Below are positions 1 to 7,314 of a stretch of 58,748 bases of DNA, piece by piece (the first letter of the stretch is position 1; the number at the start of each line of letters is the position of its first letter). Both the position numbers and the translations under genes were made by a program. The stretch lies in assembly GCA_009840175.1 (NCBI GenBank), contig VXOI01000207.1:1-58748 (forward strand). The letters run 5' to 3'. This stretch comes from Chloroflexota bacterium (GTDB lineage Bacteria > Chloroflexota > Dehalococcoidia > Lucifugimonadales > UBA3495). The notes under the pieces were generated by a model that saw only the letters and a program-made list of their open reading frames with translations, was not told the origin of the DNA and did no database searches.

Positions 1-38
1 TCTCGGCAGAGATTGAAGGGGCATAACCACCAAAAAAT

Positions 39-105
39 CCCACCCCCTTGCGGGGGTGGGTTAGAGCCCGCCCCCGCCAAGGCGGGGGGTGGGGGTGAAA
101 AGGTA
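39..105. repeat. Two G/C-rich intergenic hairpins
   Basis: Two adjacent palindromes lie before the first gene. The first is a perfect 9-bp stem at 39-47/52-60 with a 4-base loop, preceded on the plus strand by an A-rich run, so it would look like a terminator only to minus-strand transcription. The second, at about 66-100, pairs runs of C with runs of G. They are probably repeat elements; no gene on their left is visible to which a terminator could be assigned. Confidence 0.5.
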
Positions 106-190
106 GTGCGGAGTCATCGTCTGGGTACATCCGAGAAATGCGCTGTTGGTTTTGAGATAGCCTCTTAGCCCGATTGAAATAGGACGTGTA

Positions 191-1237
191 ATGTCTCTCC
201 CCCTCTTGTGGCTTCTGCTGGCCGGAACTGCGGTCGTCATCCTGATAGCGTCCAATTTCCTGGCGAAGTCGGCCGACGTCATTGCCTTCAAGACCGGTCT
301 GGGCCGCGCCTTCATCGGGGTCGTTCTCCTGGCCACGGCAACGTCGCTGCCGGAACTCGGCACCGGCGTCAGCACCATCGCATGGCGGGACGAGCCGGAT
401 TTGGCCGTGGGCGACGCCTTCGGCAGCAACTTGTTCAACCTGCTGATAATCGGCCTTCTCGATCTCTTCTGGCGCAACGGGCCTATCCTGTCCACCGTCA
501 GCATCGCCACAGTTATAGTCGGCGCTTTGGGTATCGCGATCATCTCCCTCGCGGCCATCGCCATGCTGATTCACAGCTACACCGACGCCATGGCCTCCTG
601 GACTCTTAGCCCGGTTTCCGTGTTGATATTGGGGGTGTTCCTGCTCGCCATGTATCTGATATACCGGTTCGAGCAGCGCCCCCGTAACGACGGCGACTAT
701 GGAGTGGCCGTTGCGTCAGAGGAAGAGGATGAAGAAGAGCAATACGCCGGCGACAGCCTGGTGCGGGCATTTGTGGTCTACCTCATTTCAGCGGCCTGCG
801 TAATAGGAGCGGCAATAGCCCTTGGTTACGCCGGAGATGAAATCGCCCATGAAATGGGCTGGCAGGCCAGCTTCGTAGGCACTCAGTTCCTGGCCTTCAG
901 CACGTCGCTGCCCGAGTTGGCCGCCTGCTTTGCCGCCATTCGCATCAACGCCCCTGAGCTGGCCATAACCGGCGTGCTGGGCAGCAACCTGTTCAACATG
1001 GGCTTCATCCTGTTTATGGATGACGTGGCCCTGGTAGGCGCCCCCCTGTGGCATCCGGACCACATCGCCTCCATTCACACCCTGACAGCGGTGATAGCAG
1101 TGCTGATGACCGGGGTGGTTCTGGTTTCGTTCGTCACTCGCGGGCGCGGGCGTCCCAACAAGTACTTCACCTTTGAGGGCCTGACCCTGATCGGGATGTA
1201 CGCTGGGGCCAGCGTTCTGGTCTTCATGCTCGGGTAG
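191..1237 (+). CDS. CaCA-family sodium/calcium-type antiporter
   Basis: Inner-membrane cation antiporter of the Ca2+:cation antiporter (NCX/YrbG-like) superfamily, expected to exchange Ca2+ or a related cation against Na+ or H+. The two inverted alpha repeats are visible: TSLPEL followed by GSNLFN at about residues 52-83, and again TSLPEL with GSNLFN at about 238-270. About ten hydrophobic segments surround them. An acidic cytoplasmic loop (about 172-185, EEEDEEEQ) separates the two halves, as in cation-regulated members. At 348 residues it has the usual length for a bacterial member. Ion specificity cannot be read from sequence. The next gene follows after 71 bases on the same strand and is unrelated. 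Confidence 0.92.
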   Translation: MSLPLLWLLLAGTAVVILIASNFLAKSADVIAFKTGLGRAFIGVVLLATATSLPELGTGVSTIAWRDEPDLAVGDAFGSNLFNLLIIGLLDLFWRNGPILSTVSIATVIVGALGIAIISLAAIAMLIHSYTDAMASWTLSPVSVLILGVFLLAMYLIYRFEQRPRNDGDYGVAVASEEEDEEEQYAGDSLVRAFVVYLISAACVIGAAIALGYAGDEIAHEMGWQASFVGTQFLAFSTSLPELAACFAAIRINAPELAITGVLGSNLFNMGFILFMDDVALVGAPLWHPDHIASIHTLTAVIAVLMTGVVLVSFVTRGRGRPNKYFTFEGLTLIGMYAGASVLVFMLG

Positions 1238-1308
1238 CTGGGCCGGGAATACCCGGCCGGACAAGTGTAAAATAGAGATACGGTGTAGCCGCAAGTTGAG
1301 ACGGCACT

Positions 1309-1701
1309 ATGGTAACGACAGACCGCATACAAGAACTGTTCGCCGACGCCCGCGCAATGTACGACAGCGCGCTGGAGCGTTGGGCCGCCGGTGACATTCG
1401 TGACTCCGCGGAAAAGGCGTGGTGTGCCACCAAGCGCGCCACGGACGCCCTGATTCTGGCCCGCACAGGCGAGGAACCTGAAACCACGGGCATGACATCA
1501 ACAAGCATACGTTTGTTGGGAGAGCACAACAGCGCAATCGAGAATCTGGTGGGCAGGTATTACACCAGAATCGGACACCTGCACGGCGAATGTTTCTATG
1601 ACGGCAGATGCGCATCCCGTGATACGGAACGCCGCATCCGCGAGACTATAGACTACATCAGCGACGCCGAGGCCCTGGCATCCCTGGATGGAGGCCGATA
1701 G
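1309..1701 (+). CDS. HEPN/PaREP1-like small helical protein
   Basis: A 130-residue protein predicted to be all helical. The pattern ALERWAAGDIRDSAEKAWCA, in which a helix of an AEK/AEW type is followed by a second helix rich in Ala and a C-terminal helix with RRIRETIDYISDAE, resembles HEPN/PaREP1 domains, which bind nucleotides or act as RNases in some toxin systems. The usual RX4-6H RNase motif is not convincing here and no MNT-type nucleotidyltransferase partner lies next to it. Function is therefore unknown and the family assignment is tentative. It starts with ATG and converges on the selenoprotein gene on the other strand, with an 18-base gap. Confidence 0.6.
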   Translation: MVTTDRIQELFADARAMYDSALERWAAGDIRDSAEKAWCATKRATDALILARTGEEPETTGMTSTSIRLLGEHNSAIENLVGRYYTRIGHLHGECFYDGRCASRDTERRIRETIDYISDAEALASLDGGR

Positions 1702-1719
1702 CCCTTTCTTTGCCCCGGT

Positions 1720-2250
1720 CTACCGGTCCACTAGGTGCCGCATCGCCTGTGGCGCGGCGACGGCGGCCCGCTCCGTCAGCTCCTCCCGCGTCAGGGTGAC
1801 TATCGGGTGGTCAATAATGGCAAGCCCGTAGTCGGCGTCGCCGCGCAGCCGGGCCATGGCGCGGGCCTGGCTGACGAAGGGCCTGGTCGTCAGCACCGTC
1901 GAAGCCACTCCCAGCAGTTCCATCTCCATCGCGTCGTGCACACTGCACGACGTGCAGGAACCTCATTCCGCCGTGGCGTGAATCATCACGTCGCAGCGGC
2001 GGGCCAGGTCCTCCAGCGCGGAACGCTCAGCGGGCCACTGGTGCCCTCCCTTGTTGTACTCCACGGTCCCGGCCAGCGAGTAGCGTTCGCCGATGATGCC
2101 AGCCACCATTCGCAGCAGGTCCTCGGAGTGAGGCTTGTTGTTGGAAAGCAGCCCCAGCGTCTTACCGTCCAGGCTGGCCGGGCGAAGCGCCCGTGCCGCT
2201 GGCGACATATCCGCCGTGTCCCTGGGGTCGAGGGTGTAGATGCTTGTCAT
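1720..2250 (-). CDS. UGSC-family selenoprotein (TGA at 1963-1965 read as Sec)
   Basis: Normal gene calling splits this into two ORFs: a 95-residue N-terminal part ending ...CDVMIHATAE at a TGA (complement 1963-1965), and a part from 1941 down to a TAG at 1720-1722. Both lie in one frame, and reading through the TGA gives 176 residues with Sec at position 96 in the motif U-G-S-C-T-S-C-S-V-H-D. This is the signature of the UGSC-containing selenoprotein family first recognised in marine metagenomes; homologues use Cys or Sec at this place. The presumed active site is the Sec plus Cys99 and Cys102, which suggests a thiol redox role, but no reaction is established. A fitting SECIS hairpin follows the TGA. 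The start overlaps the end of the upstream gene by 4 bases, so the two are probably co-translated. Confidence 0.9.
1933..1951 (-). promoter_or_regulatory. Bacterial SECIS-like hairpin
   Basis: On the minus strand an 8-bp perfect stem (GTCGTGCA pairing with TGCACGAC) closes a GTG triloop. The loop begins 19 bases after the TGA codon, and its first base is G. This fits the bacterial SECIS rule: a stem-loop inside the coding region, an apical loop within roughly 16-37 bases of UGA, and a G at the start of a small loop, as recognised by SelB. An alternative 6-bp stem overlaps its left arm. SelA, SelB, SelD and tRNA-Sec are not in this window. Confidence 0.75.
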
Positions 2251-3281
2251 ACTTGGCTGCCTCCTCCGGTGGGTACGGTTATTTCCCTGGTCACGGAACG
2301 GCTGCTCCCCCAGGACGTGATGAGGGCCATAAACTCCCCAGCGTCGCCGCCCGCCGGTACGACCGTTATCCGCTCAGGCCCGGCAACGCAGCCCATCAAC
2401 TCTTCCCGGTCAGCATCCGGCGGCAGCTTGTCCATGCGCCGCCACTCGTCCCACTCGCCCGCAGGCCGCAGCGTCTTTTCGTGCAAGAACTCGGCCACCT
2501 GCGAGCGGCTCCAGCCAGAGGCCGCCACATAGGCCATCAACTCCTGGCTGATGGTCAGCACAACCTCCGACAGCCTCGGCCCGAACCCCAGCATCGCGTG
2601 CGCAGCGGCGGTGAGAAAACCTTCAGGGTCCCGGTCACCGTGGGTCTCCAGTTGCAGCGGAGCGTTGGCTGCCACCATCGTGACGGCGCTGGCGCCCGGG
2701 CGAAAACCCTTCGATTCGGCCAGCGAAGGCCAGGGACTCGTTTCCGAATCCTCGGCGAAGCAGAAGCTGTACTTTCCTGAGTGACCGTAGGTGCTCTTGT
2801 CCATTTCCTGGGAAACGGAGCCGTAGAAGTTGGCCTTGAGCAGATTGATGGAGCGTCCGATGGCGGCGTTGGCCCGGGTCCCGTTGCCGAAGGCGTTGAC
2901 GCCGTGATTCATGCCGATGCGCGAGGCGTATGGCCCGCTGACCAGCACCAGGTTGGCGATCCCGTTGGTTGACGTGCTGCTGGCGTGGAAGTTGTAGGCC
3001 CGGTCGCAGACCGCGGACACTGCCGCGACCACCACCGGGAAATGCTCCGGCAGGCAGCCGGCCATCACCGCGCTGACCGCCACCTTCCCTGCCGGAAACC
3101 GCTTGTGCCGGATGCCCTCGGTTCCCAGGATGTCCTCCGGGGCCAGTCCGCAGTAGTCCAGCAGGGCCTGCACCCGTTCCGGCGTGGGCGGAACAACCGG
3201 TAGCCCGTCGGTCAGGCCCTCCCGGAAATAGTGTTCCAGGGCGCCTTCCCAGTTATCGAATTGCCACTGCTCAATCTGCAT
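2247..3281 (-). CDS. Conserved protein, probable partner of the UGSC selenoprotein
   Basis: A 344-residue soluble protein without signal peptide or clear membrane segment. I do not recognise a named catalytic domain. Visible features are an N-terminal segment with EGLTDGLPVVPPTPERV, a conserved-looking central region with NFHASSTSTNG, GMNHGVNAFGNGTRANAAIG and SFCFAEDSETSPW, and single Cys residues in several of these blocks. The stop overlaps the ATG of the selenoprotein by 4 bases (ATGA type), a strong sign of translational coupling, so a complex or sequential redox step with the selenoprotein is the simplest guess. It starts with ATG at 3281. The function is not established. Confidence 0.85.
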   Translation of the reverse strand: MQIEQWQFDNWEGALEHYFREGLTDGLPVVPPTPERVQALLDYCGLAPEDILGTEGIRHKRFPAGKVAVSAVMAGCLPEHFPVVVAAVSAVCDRAYNFHASSTSTNGIANLVLVSGPYASRIGMNHGVNAFGNGTRANAAIGRSINLLKANFYGSVSQEMDKSTYGHSGKYSFCFAEDSETSPWPSLAESKGFRPGASAVTMVAANAPLQLETHGDRDPEGFLTAAAHAMLGFGPRLSEVVLTISQELMAYVAASGWSRSQVAEFLHEKTLRPAGEWDEWRRMDKLPPDADREELMGCVAGPERITVVPAGGDAGEFMALITSWGSSRSVTREITVPTGGGSQV

Positions 3282-3365
3282 AGCGGCCCCACTTTAAGCC
3301 AAAATCGCCCGGCGACGCAACGCGCCTGCCATTCCCGGCAAGATTGCAAATCAGGTGGGTTGGTT

Positions 3366-3394
3366 CCCGTCATTCCGGCTTTCGCCGGAATCCA
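3366..3394. repeat. Short palindrome, CGTCATTCC family
   Basis: A copy of the palindrome CGTCATTCCGGCTTTCGCCG plus GAATCC in the gap between the selenoprotein operon and the JAMM gene. Related copies stand at about 5455-5482, 25771-25797 and, inverted, 25849-25868. This is a widely dispersed intergenic repeat type in GC-rich bacteria. It contains no gene. Confidence 0.7.
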
Positions 3395-3445
3395 AAAATC
3401 TTGCCCACCCTGTTCATCCATGTAAATAAACTGTCTGATTGAGAC

Positions 3446-3934
3446 CTAGACCGCCTCGCCCGCGTATCTCGCTATTTCTACGAACCCCTCTTCTTCATCC
3501 GACCAGGCAAACAACGCCGCCGCCTCCACCCGCGTTTCCGTTATACCCACCACAAGCTGCTGCACCGGATAGGCGGGGCCGTCCCCCCAGGGGCTGGTGG
3601 CGACTTCCCTATCCGTCGGCGAGAAGTAGGCCCCGCCGTTGGGATGGGAGTGAAAGATAACCTTGGCGGGCGTGTCGCTGTCCAGGCTGTGATTCAGGGC
3701 CAGCAGATCGCTGCCGGTGATAACGTATGCCGTTTCCGCGCCGCGCTCTGCCTGAGTGGGATGAGTGCCCGAATCCTGGGCGTTTTCGCAGCTCCGAACG
3801 GCGTTGACCACCGGGCCGGCCGCGGGGCCGGCCAGCCAGCCGCAGCACTCGAAGGGGAAAGCCCTGCGCGCTTCCCGGTAAACCTCCGCCAGAACCTCGG
3901 CAGGTATGTTCAAGGGTGCTGGTGCATTGGCCAT
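3446..3934 (-). CDS. JAMM/Mov34 (M67) zinc metallopeptidase-like protein
   Basis: A 162-residue single-domain prokaryotic JAB/MPN protein. The zinc-site motif is complete: Glu29 in FPFECCGW, then His95-Ser-His97-Pro, Ser105 and Asp108 in HSHPNGGAYFSPTD. Members of this family cleave peptide or isopeptide bonds next to ubiquitin-like or sulfur-carrier proteins, or remove Cys or C-terminal extensions in sulfur transfer. No MoaD/ThiS-like carrier, E1 or E2 gene lies nearby, so the substrate cannot be inferred. The start at 3934 (ATG) is preceded on the minus strand by AAGGAGT, a good ribosome site. The phosphatase gene that follows on the right has the same orientation. Confidence 0.88.
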   Translation of the reverse strand: MANAPAPLNIPAEVLAEVYREARRAFPFECCGWLAGPAAGPVVNAVRSCENAQDSGTHPTQAERGAETAYVITGSDLLALNHSLDSDTPAKVIFHSHPNGGAYFSPTDREVATSPWGDGPAYPVQQLVVGITETRVEAAALFAWSDEEEGFVEIARYAGEAV

Positions 3935-3965
3935 GGAAGGACTCCTTTCAGGCGGTGTCGGTCAA

Positions 3966-4002
3966 GTCCCCTCTCCCTCCGGGAGAGGGTCAGGGTGAGG
4001 GC
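3966..4002. repeat. REP-like palindrome, CCCTCTCCC family (copy 1)
   Basis: A perfect inverted repeat, CCCTCTCCC with GGGAGAGGG, followed by the tail TCAGGGTGAGGGCG. It fills the gap between the phosphatase and the JAMM gene. Four other loci in the window carry the same core and tail (4480-4512, 6430-6503, 9995-10031, 20744-20785). Confidence 0.8.
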
Positions 4003-4454
4003 GTCCCCTTGCCCTGACCCTCCGCATACTCGTACACGGCCGCTTCCTGCTCCGGCGTCTGAATCGAGCCGGGCCGCAGACGGCGCACTTCATCAACGGC
4101 GTCGCCAGGCCAAGCGCCCTTGCTCACCAGGTAGCAGGCCAGCACCGTCCCCGTCCGCCCGATACCCGCATAGCACGACACCGCCACCGGACGGCCCGCG
4201 CCGGTCTGCTCTTTGATGAACTCCAGCATCCGGTCAATCTGTTCCTGGGTCGGTGGCGTGAAGTCCGGCACCGGCTCGAACATATCCACGATGTCCACCA
4301 TACCGCCGCCGTCCGCCGGGATGGTGCGCTCCTCCATGCGAATCATAGCGCGGACACCCTGCTGGTGCAGGTAGAACAGGTCACGCATCCCGGCCGGCCC
4401 TTGCGAGCCGCCGAGTTCGTTGTCCAGCACCCAACTGAAGTTCATATACCGCAT
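3990..4454 (-). CDS. Dual-specificity-type protein phosphatase
   Basis: A 154-residue cysteine-based phosphatase of the DSP/PTP fold. The P-loop is Cys94-X5-Arg100 in SCYAGIGRTG; the residue before Cys is Ser where most members have His. A likely general-acid loop is VPDFTPPT with Asp64. It has no signal peptide and would act in the cytoplasm on a phosphoprotein, phosphoinositide-like or nucleotide substrate that cannot be named from the sequence. ATG start at 4454. Its end overlaps the tail of an intergenic palindrome, so the last codons are composed partly of repeat sequence. Confidence 0.85.
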   Translation of the reverse strand: MRYMNFSWVLDNELGGSQGPAGMRDLFYLHQQGVRAMIRMEERTIPADGGGMVDIVDMFEPVPDFTPPTQEQIDRMLEFIKEQTGAGRPVAVSCYAGIGRTGTVLACYLVSKGAWPGDAVDEVRRLRPGSIQTPEQEAAVYEYAEGQGKGTPSP

Positions 4455-4479
4455 AAGTCAGAGAACCTTCCTCGATTAT

Positions 4480-4512
4480 CCCCTCTCCCTTGAGGGAGAG
4501 GGTTAGGGTGAA
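4480..4512. repeat. REP-like palindrome, CCCTCTCCC family (copy 2)
   Basis: The core CCCTCTCCCTTGAGGGAGAG plus the tail GGTTAGGGTGAAAA, between divergently transcribed genes. The hairpin could form in either transcript, but there is no T-run on either side, so a terminator role is not supported here. Confidence 0.8.
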
Positions 4513-4620
4513 AACCGCGGTAAGTGTAGCCGTTGTCCCTGTCCAAATGTACCCCTCTCAGCGCGAAAGCCGCCAAGTCGGGTATAGTATAGGGTATATC
4601 AAGCAATCATCGGAGTTGTT

Positions 4621-5400
4621 TTGGAATACGCCAACATCAAGCTGACGAAAGAAGAAGGCATTGCCACCATCCGCCTGAACCGCCCCGACGCCATGAACGC
4701 GCTGGGCCGCGAGCTGTGCGACGATCTGTCGTCAGCTCTCACTGACGTCGCTGGCGACGAATCGGTCAAGGCTATGGTGCTGCGAGGCGAGGGTCGGTGC
4801 TTCTGCGCCGGGGCCGACCTCAAGTATTTCCAGGATGCCTTCCAGAGCCCGGAGTCCCTGCGCCACTACCTGCGCGACATCAACGAAGTCATCTTCCAAG
4901 TAGAAGATATGCCCATCCCGGTGATAGCCGTGGTCCACGGCTTCGCCCTCGCCGGCGGCCTTGAGCTGATGATGGCCTGCGACATGGCCCTGGTGGCTGA
5001 GGACGCCCGCATCGGCGACCAGCACGTCAACTTCGGACTCATGCCCGGCGGCGGCTCCACCATCCGTCTGCCCCGTCTCGTAGGCCCCCAGCGGGCGATG
5101 GAGCTGCTGACCACCGGACGCTGGCTCAGCGGCCCGGAGGCCGTCGAGTGGGGCCTCGCCCTGCGGTCCGCCCCCCTGGAAGAACTGGATGAGGAACTGG
5201 AGAAGCTGGTGGCTCCCCTGCGCAGCAAGAGCCGCCCCGGCCTCGGCTGGATCAAGCAGGTCACCCACCAGGGCCGCGATCTGACCGTCCGCGACGGCTC
5301 GGCCGTCGAGCAGATGGCCTTCGCCCAGTACGTAGCCACCTCCGGCCACCCCGCTGAGGGCGTCCAGGCCTTCGTAGAGAAGCGGACGCCGCAGTTCTAG
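4621..5400 (+). CDS. Enoyl-CoA hydratase/isomerase (crotonase) family protein
   Basis: A 259-residue crotonase-fold protein that would bind an acyl-CoA. Both oxyanion-hole segments are present: CFCAGADLKYF (about 61-71) and ALAGGLELMMACD (about 109-121). The Glu in GGLEL, equivalent to one of the two hydratase glutamates, is present. At the place of the second (normally in a PE pair before the GL.PG loop) the sequence reads DQHVNFGLMPG, with no Glu. Pure 2-enoyl-CoA hydration is therefore doubtful, and an isomerase or other crotonase reaction is possible. The chosen start is TTG at 4621, five bases after GGAG, and it gives the usual short N-terminus (MEYANIKL). Confidence 0.9.
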   Translation: MEYANIKLTKEEGIATIRLNRPDAMNALGRELCDDLSSALTDVAGDESVKAMVLRGEGRCFCAGADLKYFQDAFQSPESLRHYLRDINEVIFQVEDMPIPVIAVVHGFALAGGLELMMACDMALVAEDARIGDQHVNFGLMPGGGSTIRLPRLVGPQRAMELLTTGRWLSGPEAVEWGLALRSAPLEELDEELEKLVAPLRSKSRPGLGWIKQVTHQGRDLTVRDGSAVEQMAFAQYVATSGHPAEGVQAFVEKRTPQF

Positions 5401-5415
5401 CGAAGTCCCTACAAA

Positions 5416-5483
5416 CCGTCATTCCCATCGCGCCCCGTCATTCCAGTCGCACACCCGTCATTCCCGCGAAAGCGGGGATCCAA
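5416..5483. repeat. Tandem CGTCATTCC palindrome family copies
   Basis: Three partial units beginning CCGTCATTCC follow one another in the gap before metF; only the last one (from about 5455) carries the full inverted repeat TTCCCGCGAAAGCGGGGA. There is no coding content. Confidence 0.75.
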
Positions 5484-5550
5484 ACCCCGGTTATCCGTTG
5501 AAACAACTCTACGATGGGGTCAAAAACACAGGAGGAACAATAGACAAGTT

Positions 5551-6426
5551 TTGAAGATACGCGAAATGCTCCAAGAGGGGCGCACCATATCATTCGAGTT
5601 TTTCCCGCCGCGCAACGCCGACGGCATCCCCGGTGTACTGGACACGGTGAACGAGCTGACCTCCTACTGCCCCGACTTTATATCGGTCACCTACGGCGCG
5701 GGCGGCTCCACCCGCCACTTCACCGAGCAGATTACGATTGAAGCCAAGCAGTCGGCAGGCGTCGAGGTAATGGCTCACCTCACCTGCGTCGGCCAGACCG
5801 TCGATGAATTGGACACCGTGCTGCAACGGCTGGATGATGCGGGCATCGAGAACGTCATCGCCCTGCGCGGCGACCCCCCGCGAGGCGAGGAATACTTCAC
5901 CGCCACCGAGGGCGGCTTCAGCCACGCCTCCGACCTGGTCACCCACATCCACGCCAACTACGAATTCGGCATCGCCGCCGCCTGCTACCCGGAGGGCCAC
6001 ACCGAGGCCGAGAGCCTGGAGCGCGACCTACAGTATGCCAAGCTCAAGGTAGACAAAGGGGCCGACTTCCTCATCACACAGCTCTTTTTCGATAATGCCG
6101 ACTACTTCGCCTTCGCCGACCGAGCTGTGGCATCAGGCATAGACGTGCCGGTCATACCGGGAATCCTGCCAGTGCTCAGCGCGCCGCAGATTCGCCGCTT
6201 CACCGCCCTCTGCGGCTCCAAGATTCCGACCGACTTGGACGCCGAGCTGGACCGGCTGGCCGACGACGACGCCGTCCGCGATCTGGGCGTCGAGTACGCG
6301 GCGCGACAGGTGGAAGAATTGTGGGCCGCTGGCGTCCCCGGCGTCCACTTCTACGTCCTCAACCGCAGCTACTCCGTCTCCAAAATACTCGACCACCTCG
6401 CCATCCCCGGCCACATCCCTGACTAG
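5551..6426 (+). CDS. metF: 5,10-methylenetetrahydrofolate reductase
   Basis: Cytoplasmic FAD-dependent enzyme that reduces 5,10-methylene-THF to 5-methyl-THF for methionine synthesis or one-carbon metabolism. The 291-residue chain matches the length of bacterial MetF. Hallmarks are SFEFFPPRN near the N-terminus (with the catalytic Glu), FISVTYGAGGSTR (about 43-55), HLTCVG (about 76-81), NVIALRGDPPRG (about 102-113) and FLITQLFFDN (about 173-182). The start is TTG at 5551; a strong AGGAGG lies at 5530-5535, rather far (15 bases) from it, and no better start exists in frame. No methionine or folate gene is adjacent. Flanking repeats suggest a single-gene transcript. Confidence 0.96.
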   Translation: MKIREMLQEGRTISFEFFPPRNADGIPGVLDTVNELTSYCPDFISVTYGAGGSTRHFTEQITIEAKQSAGVEVMAHLTCVGQTVDELDTVLQRLDDAGIENVIALRGDPPRGEEYFTATEGGFSHASDLVTHIHANYEFGIAAACYPEGHTEAESLERDLQYAKLKVDKGADFLITQLFFDNADYFAFADRAVASGIDVPVIPGILPVLSAPQIRRFTALCGSKIPTDLDAELDRLADDDAVRDLGVEYAARQVEELWAAGVPGVHFYVLNRSYSVSKILDHLAIPGHIPD

Positions 6427-6429
6427 AAA

Positions 6430-6503
6430 ATCCCCTCTCCTCAGGGCGAGGGTTCCCACAAGTTCCCTCTCCCTCTGGGAGAGGGTTAGAGTGAGGGCGC
6501 AAC
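6430..6503. repeat. REP-like palindromes, CCCTCTCC family (copy 3, double)
   Basis: Two degenerate copies of the palindrome lie back to back between metF and acpS. The second one (6474-6502) carries the usual tail GGTTAGAGTGAGGGCG. The ATG of acpS begins only a few bases later, so the repeat supplies the upstream region of that gene. Confidence 0.75.
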
Positions 6504-6507
6504 TCCC

Positions 6508-6882
6508 ATGCTGTCCACCGGCGTAGACATAATCGAGATTAGCCGGATAGCCCGCACGCTGGAGCGTTACGGCGACCGCTTCCTGCGCCGCATCTACACC
6601 CCCGGCGAGTTGGAATACTGTCGCGGACGCCCGTCCAAGCTGGCATCCCGCTTCGCTGCCAAGGAAGCCACCATGAAGGCCCTCGGCACCGGCGTCCGGG
6701 GTGTCGGCTGGAAGGACATCGAAGTCACCCGGGCCCCGAGCGGCGCGCCCGGCATCCTGCTCCACGGGCGTGCCAAAGCCCGCGCCGAGCGTCTCGGCGT
6801 CCTCGAAATCTCCGTCAGCATGTCCGACTCCCAGGACAACGCCGTAGCCTTCGTGGTAACCCGCCGCGAAGATACAGGCTGA
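6508..6882 (+). CDS. acpS: Holo-[acyl-carrier-protein] synthase
   Basis: Transfers 4'-phosphopantetheine from CoA to the serine of acyl carrier protein, activating fatty acid synthesis. The 124-residue size is typical of AcpS. Visible motifs are GVDIIEISRI at the N-terminus (Asp7 of the Mg2+ site), FAAKEATMKALGTG (about 49-62, with the second metal Glu and the CoA-binding Lys) and W-KDIEV. The C-terminus SVSMSDSQDNAVAFV matches the SISH/HE-type strand, with M-S-D in place of S-H-D. ATG at 6508 follows directly on a repeat, without a good ribosome site, which is odd for an essential gene. The next gene begins 22 bases later. Confidence 0.95.
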   Translation: MLSTGVDIIEISRIARTLERYGDRFLRRIYTPGELEYCRGRPSKLASRFAAKEATMKALGTGVRGVGWKDIEVTRAPSGAPGILLHGRAKARAERLGVLEISVSMSDSQDNAVAFVVTRREDTG

Positions 6883-6904
6883 CCCGTTGGGATAATCGAG
6901 TATA

Positions 6905-7306
6905 ATGAGAGAGTCGCAGCCCCAATTCCCGGAAGCTCTGGTAAACCGCGGCGTCGGATGGCAGGCAGCCGGATTCACCCTCACCGGCATCGCCTGTTTG
7001 CTAATCCTGAAGTCATTCGAAGGAAGCGATTTCTGGCTGTACCAATGGTTCGAGAAAGCGACCATAGGCCTGTACTGGTCTTTCATAGTTCCTCTGGCAT
7101 TCCTGTTCGACTGGGTGAGAAAAATGTTTGAGAGCGCTAAGGCCATCCGAGAGGCTAAGAAGGCAGAGATAGCAGAAAGGGCTCGCAGAAAAGCGCGGCA
7201 AGAAGAGAGAGAACGTATACAAGAAGAGCTGGAGCAACGCGGCGTCACGCTATCCCCGGAAGTAGTCGAGGCTGTTTTCAAAAACCCGCCGAATAACCCT
7301 TCCTGA
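6905..7306 (+). CDS. Small membrane protein with charged coiled-coil tail
   Basis: A 133-residue protein with two hydrophobic segments (about 20-36 and 53-70) followed by a strongly charged helix (about 75-112, repeated KK, RR, EE and a possible coiled coil) and a short Pro/Asn tail. I do not recognise the family. The layout of two membrane helices and then a basic/acidic cytoplasmic helix is repeated in the protein at 13176-13592, though the sequences are not obviously alike. It lies between acpS and nnr with short gaps and could be co-transcribed with them. Function unknown. Confidence 0.7.
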   Translation: MRESQPQFPEALVNRGVGWQAAGFTLTGIACLLILKSFEGSDFWLYQWFEKATIGLYWSFIVPLAFLFDWVRKMFESAKAIREAKKAEIAERARRKARQEERERIQEELEQRGVTLSPEVVEAVFKNPPNNPS

Positions 7307-7314
7307 CCACCGCC

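Noticed and set aside
61-564. Minus-strand frame over the antiporter gene and similar long overlapping frames across the window
   Set aside because: These follow from high GC in the third codon position of the real gene on the other strand and have no family features.
3446-3934. A ubiquitin-like or CBASS type II Cap3 role for the JAMM protein
   Set aside because: No E1/E2 or carrier-protein gene lies nearby and the CBASS genes are 35 kb away without ancillary genes.
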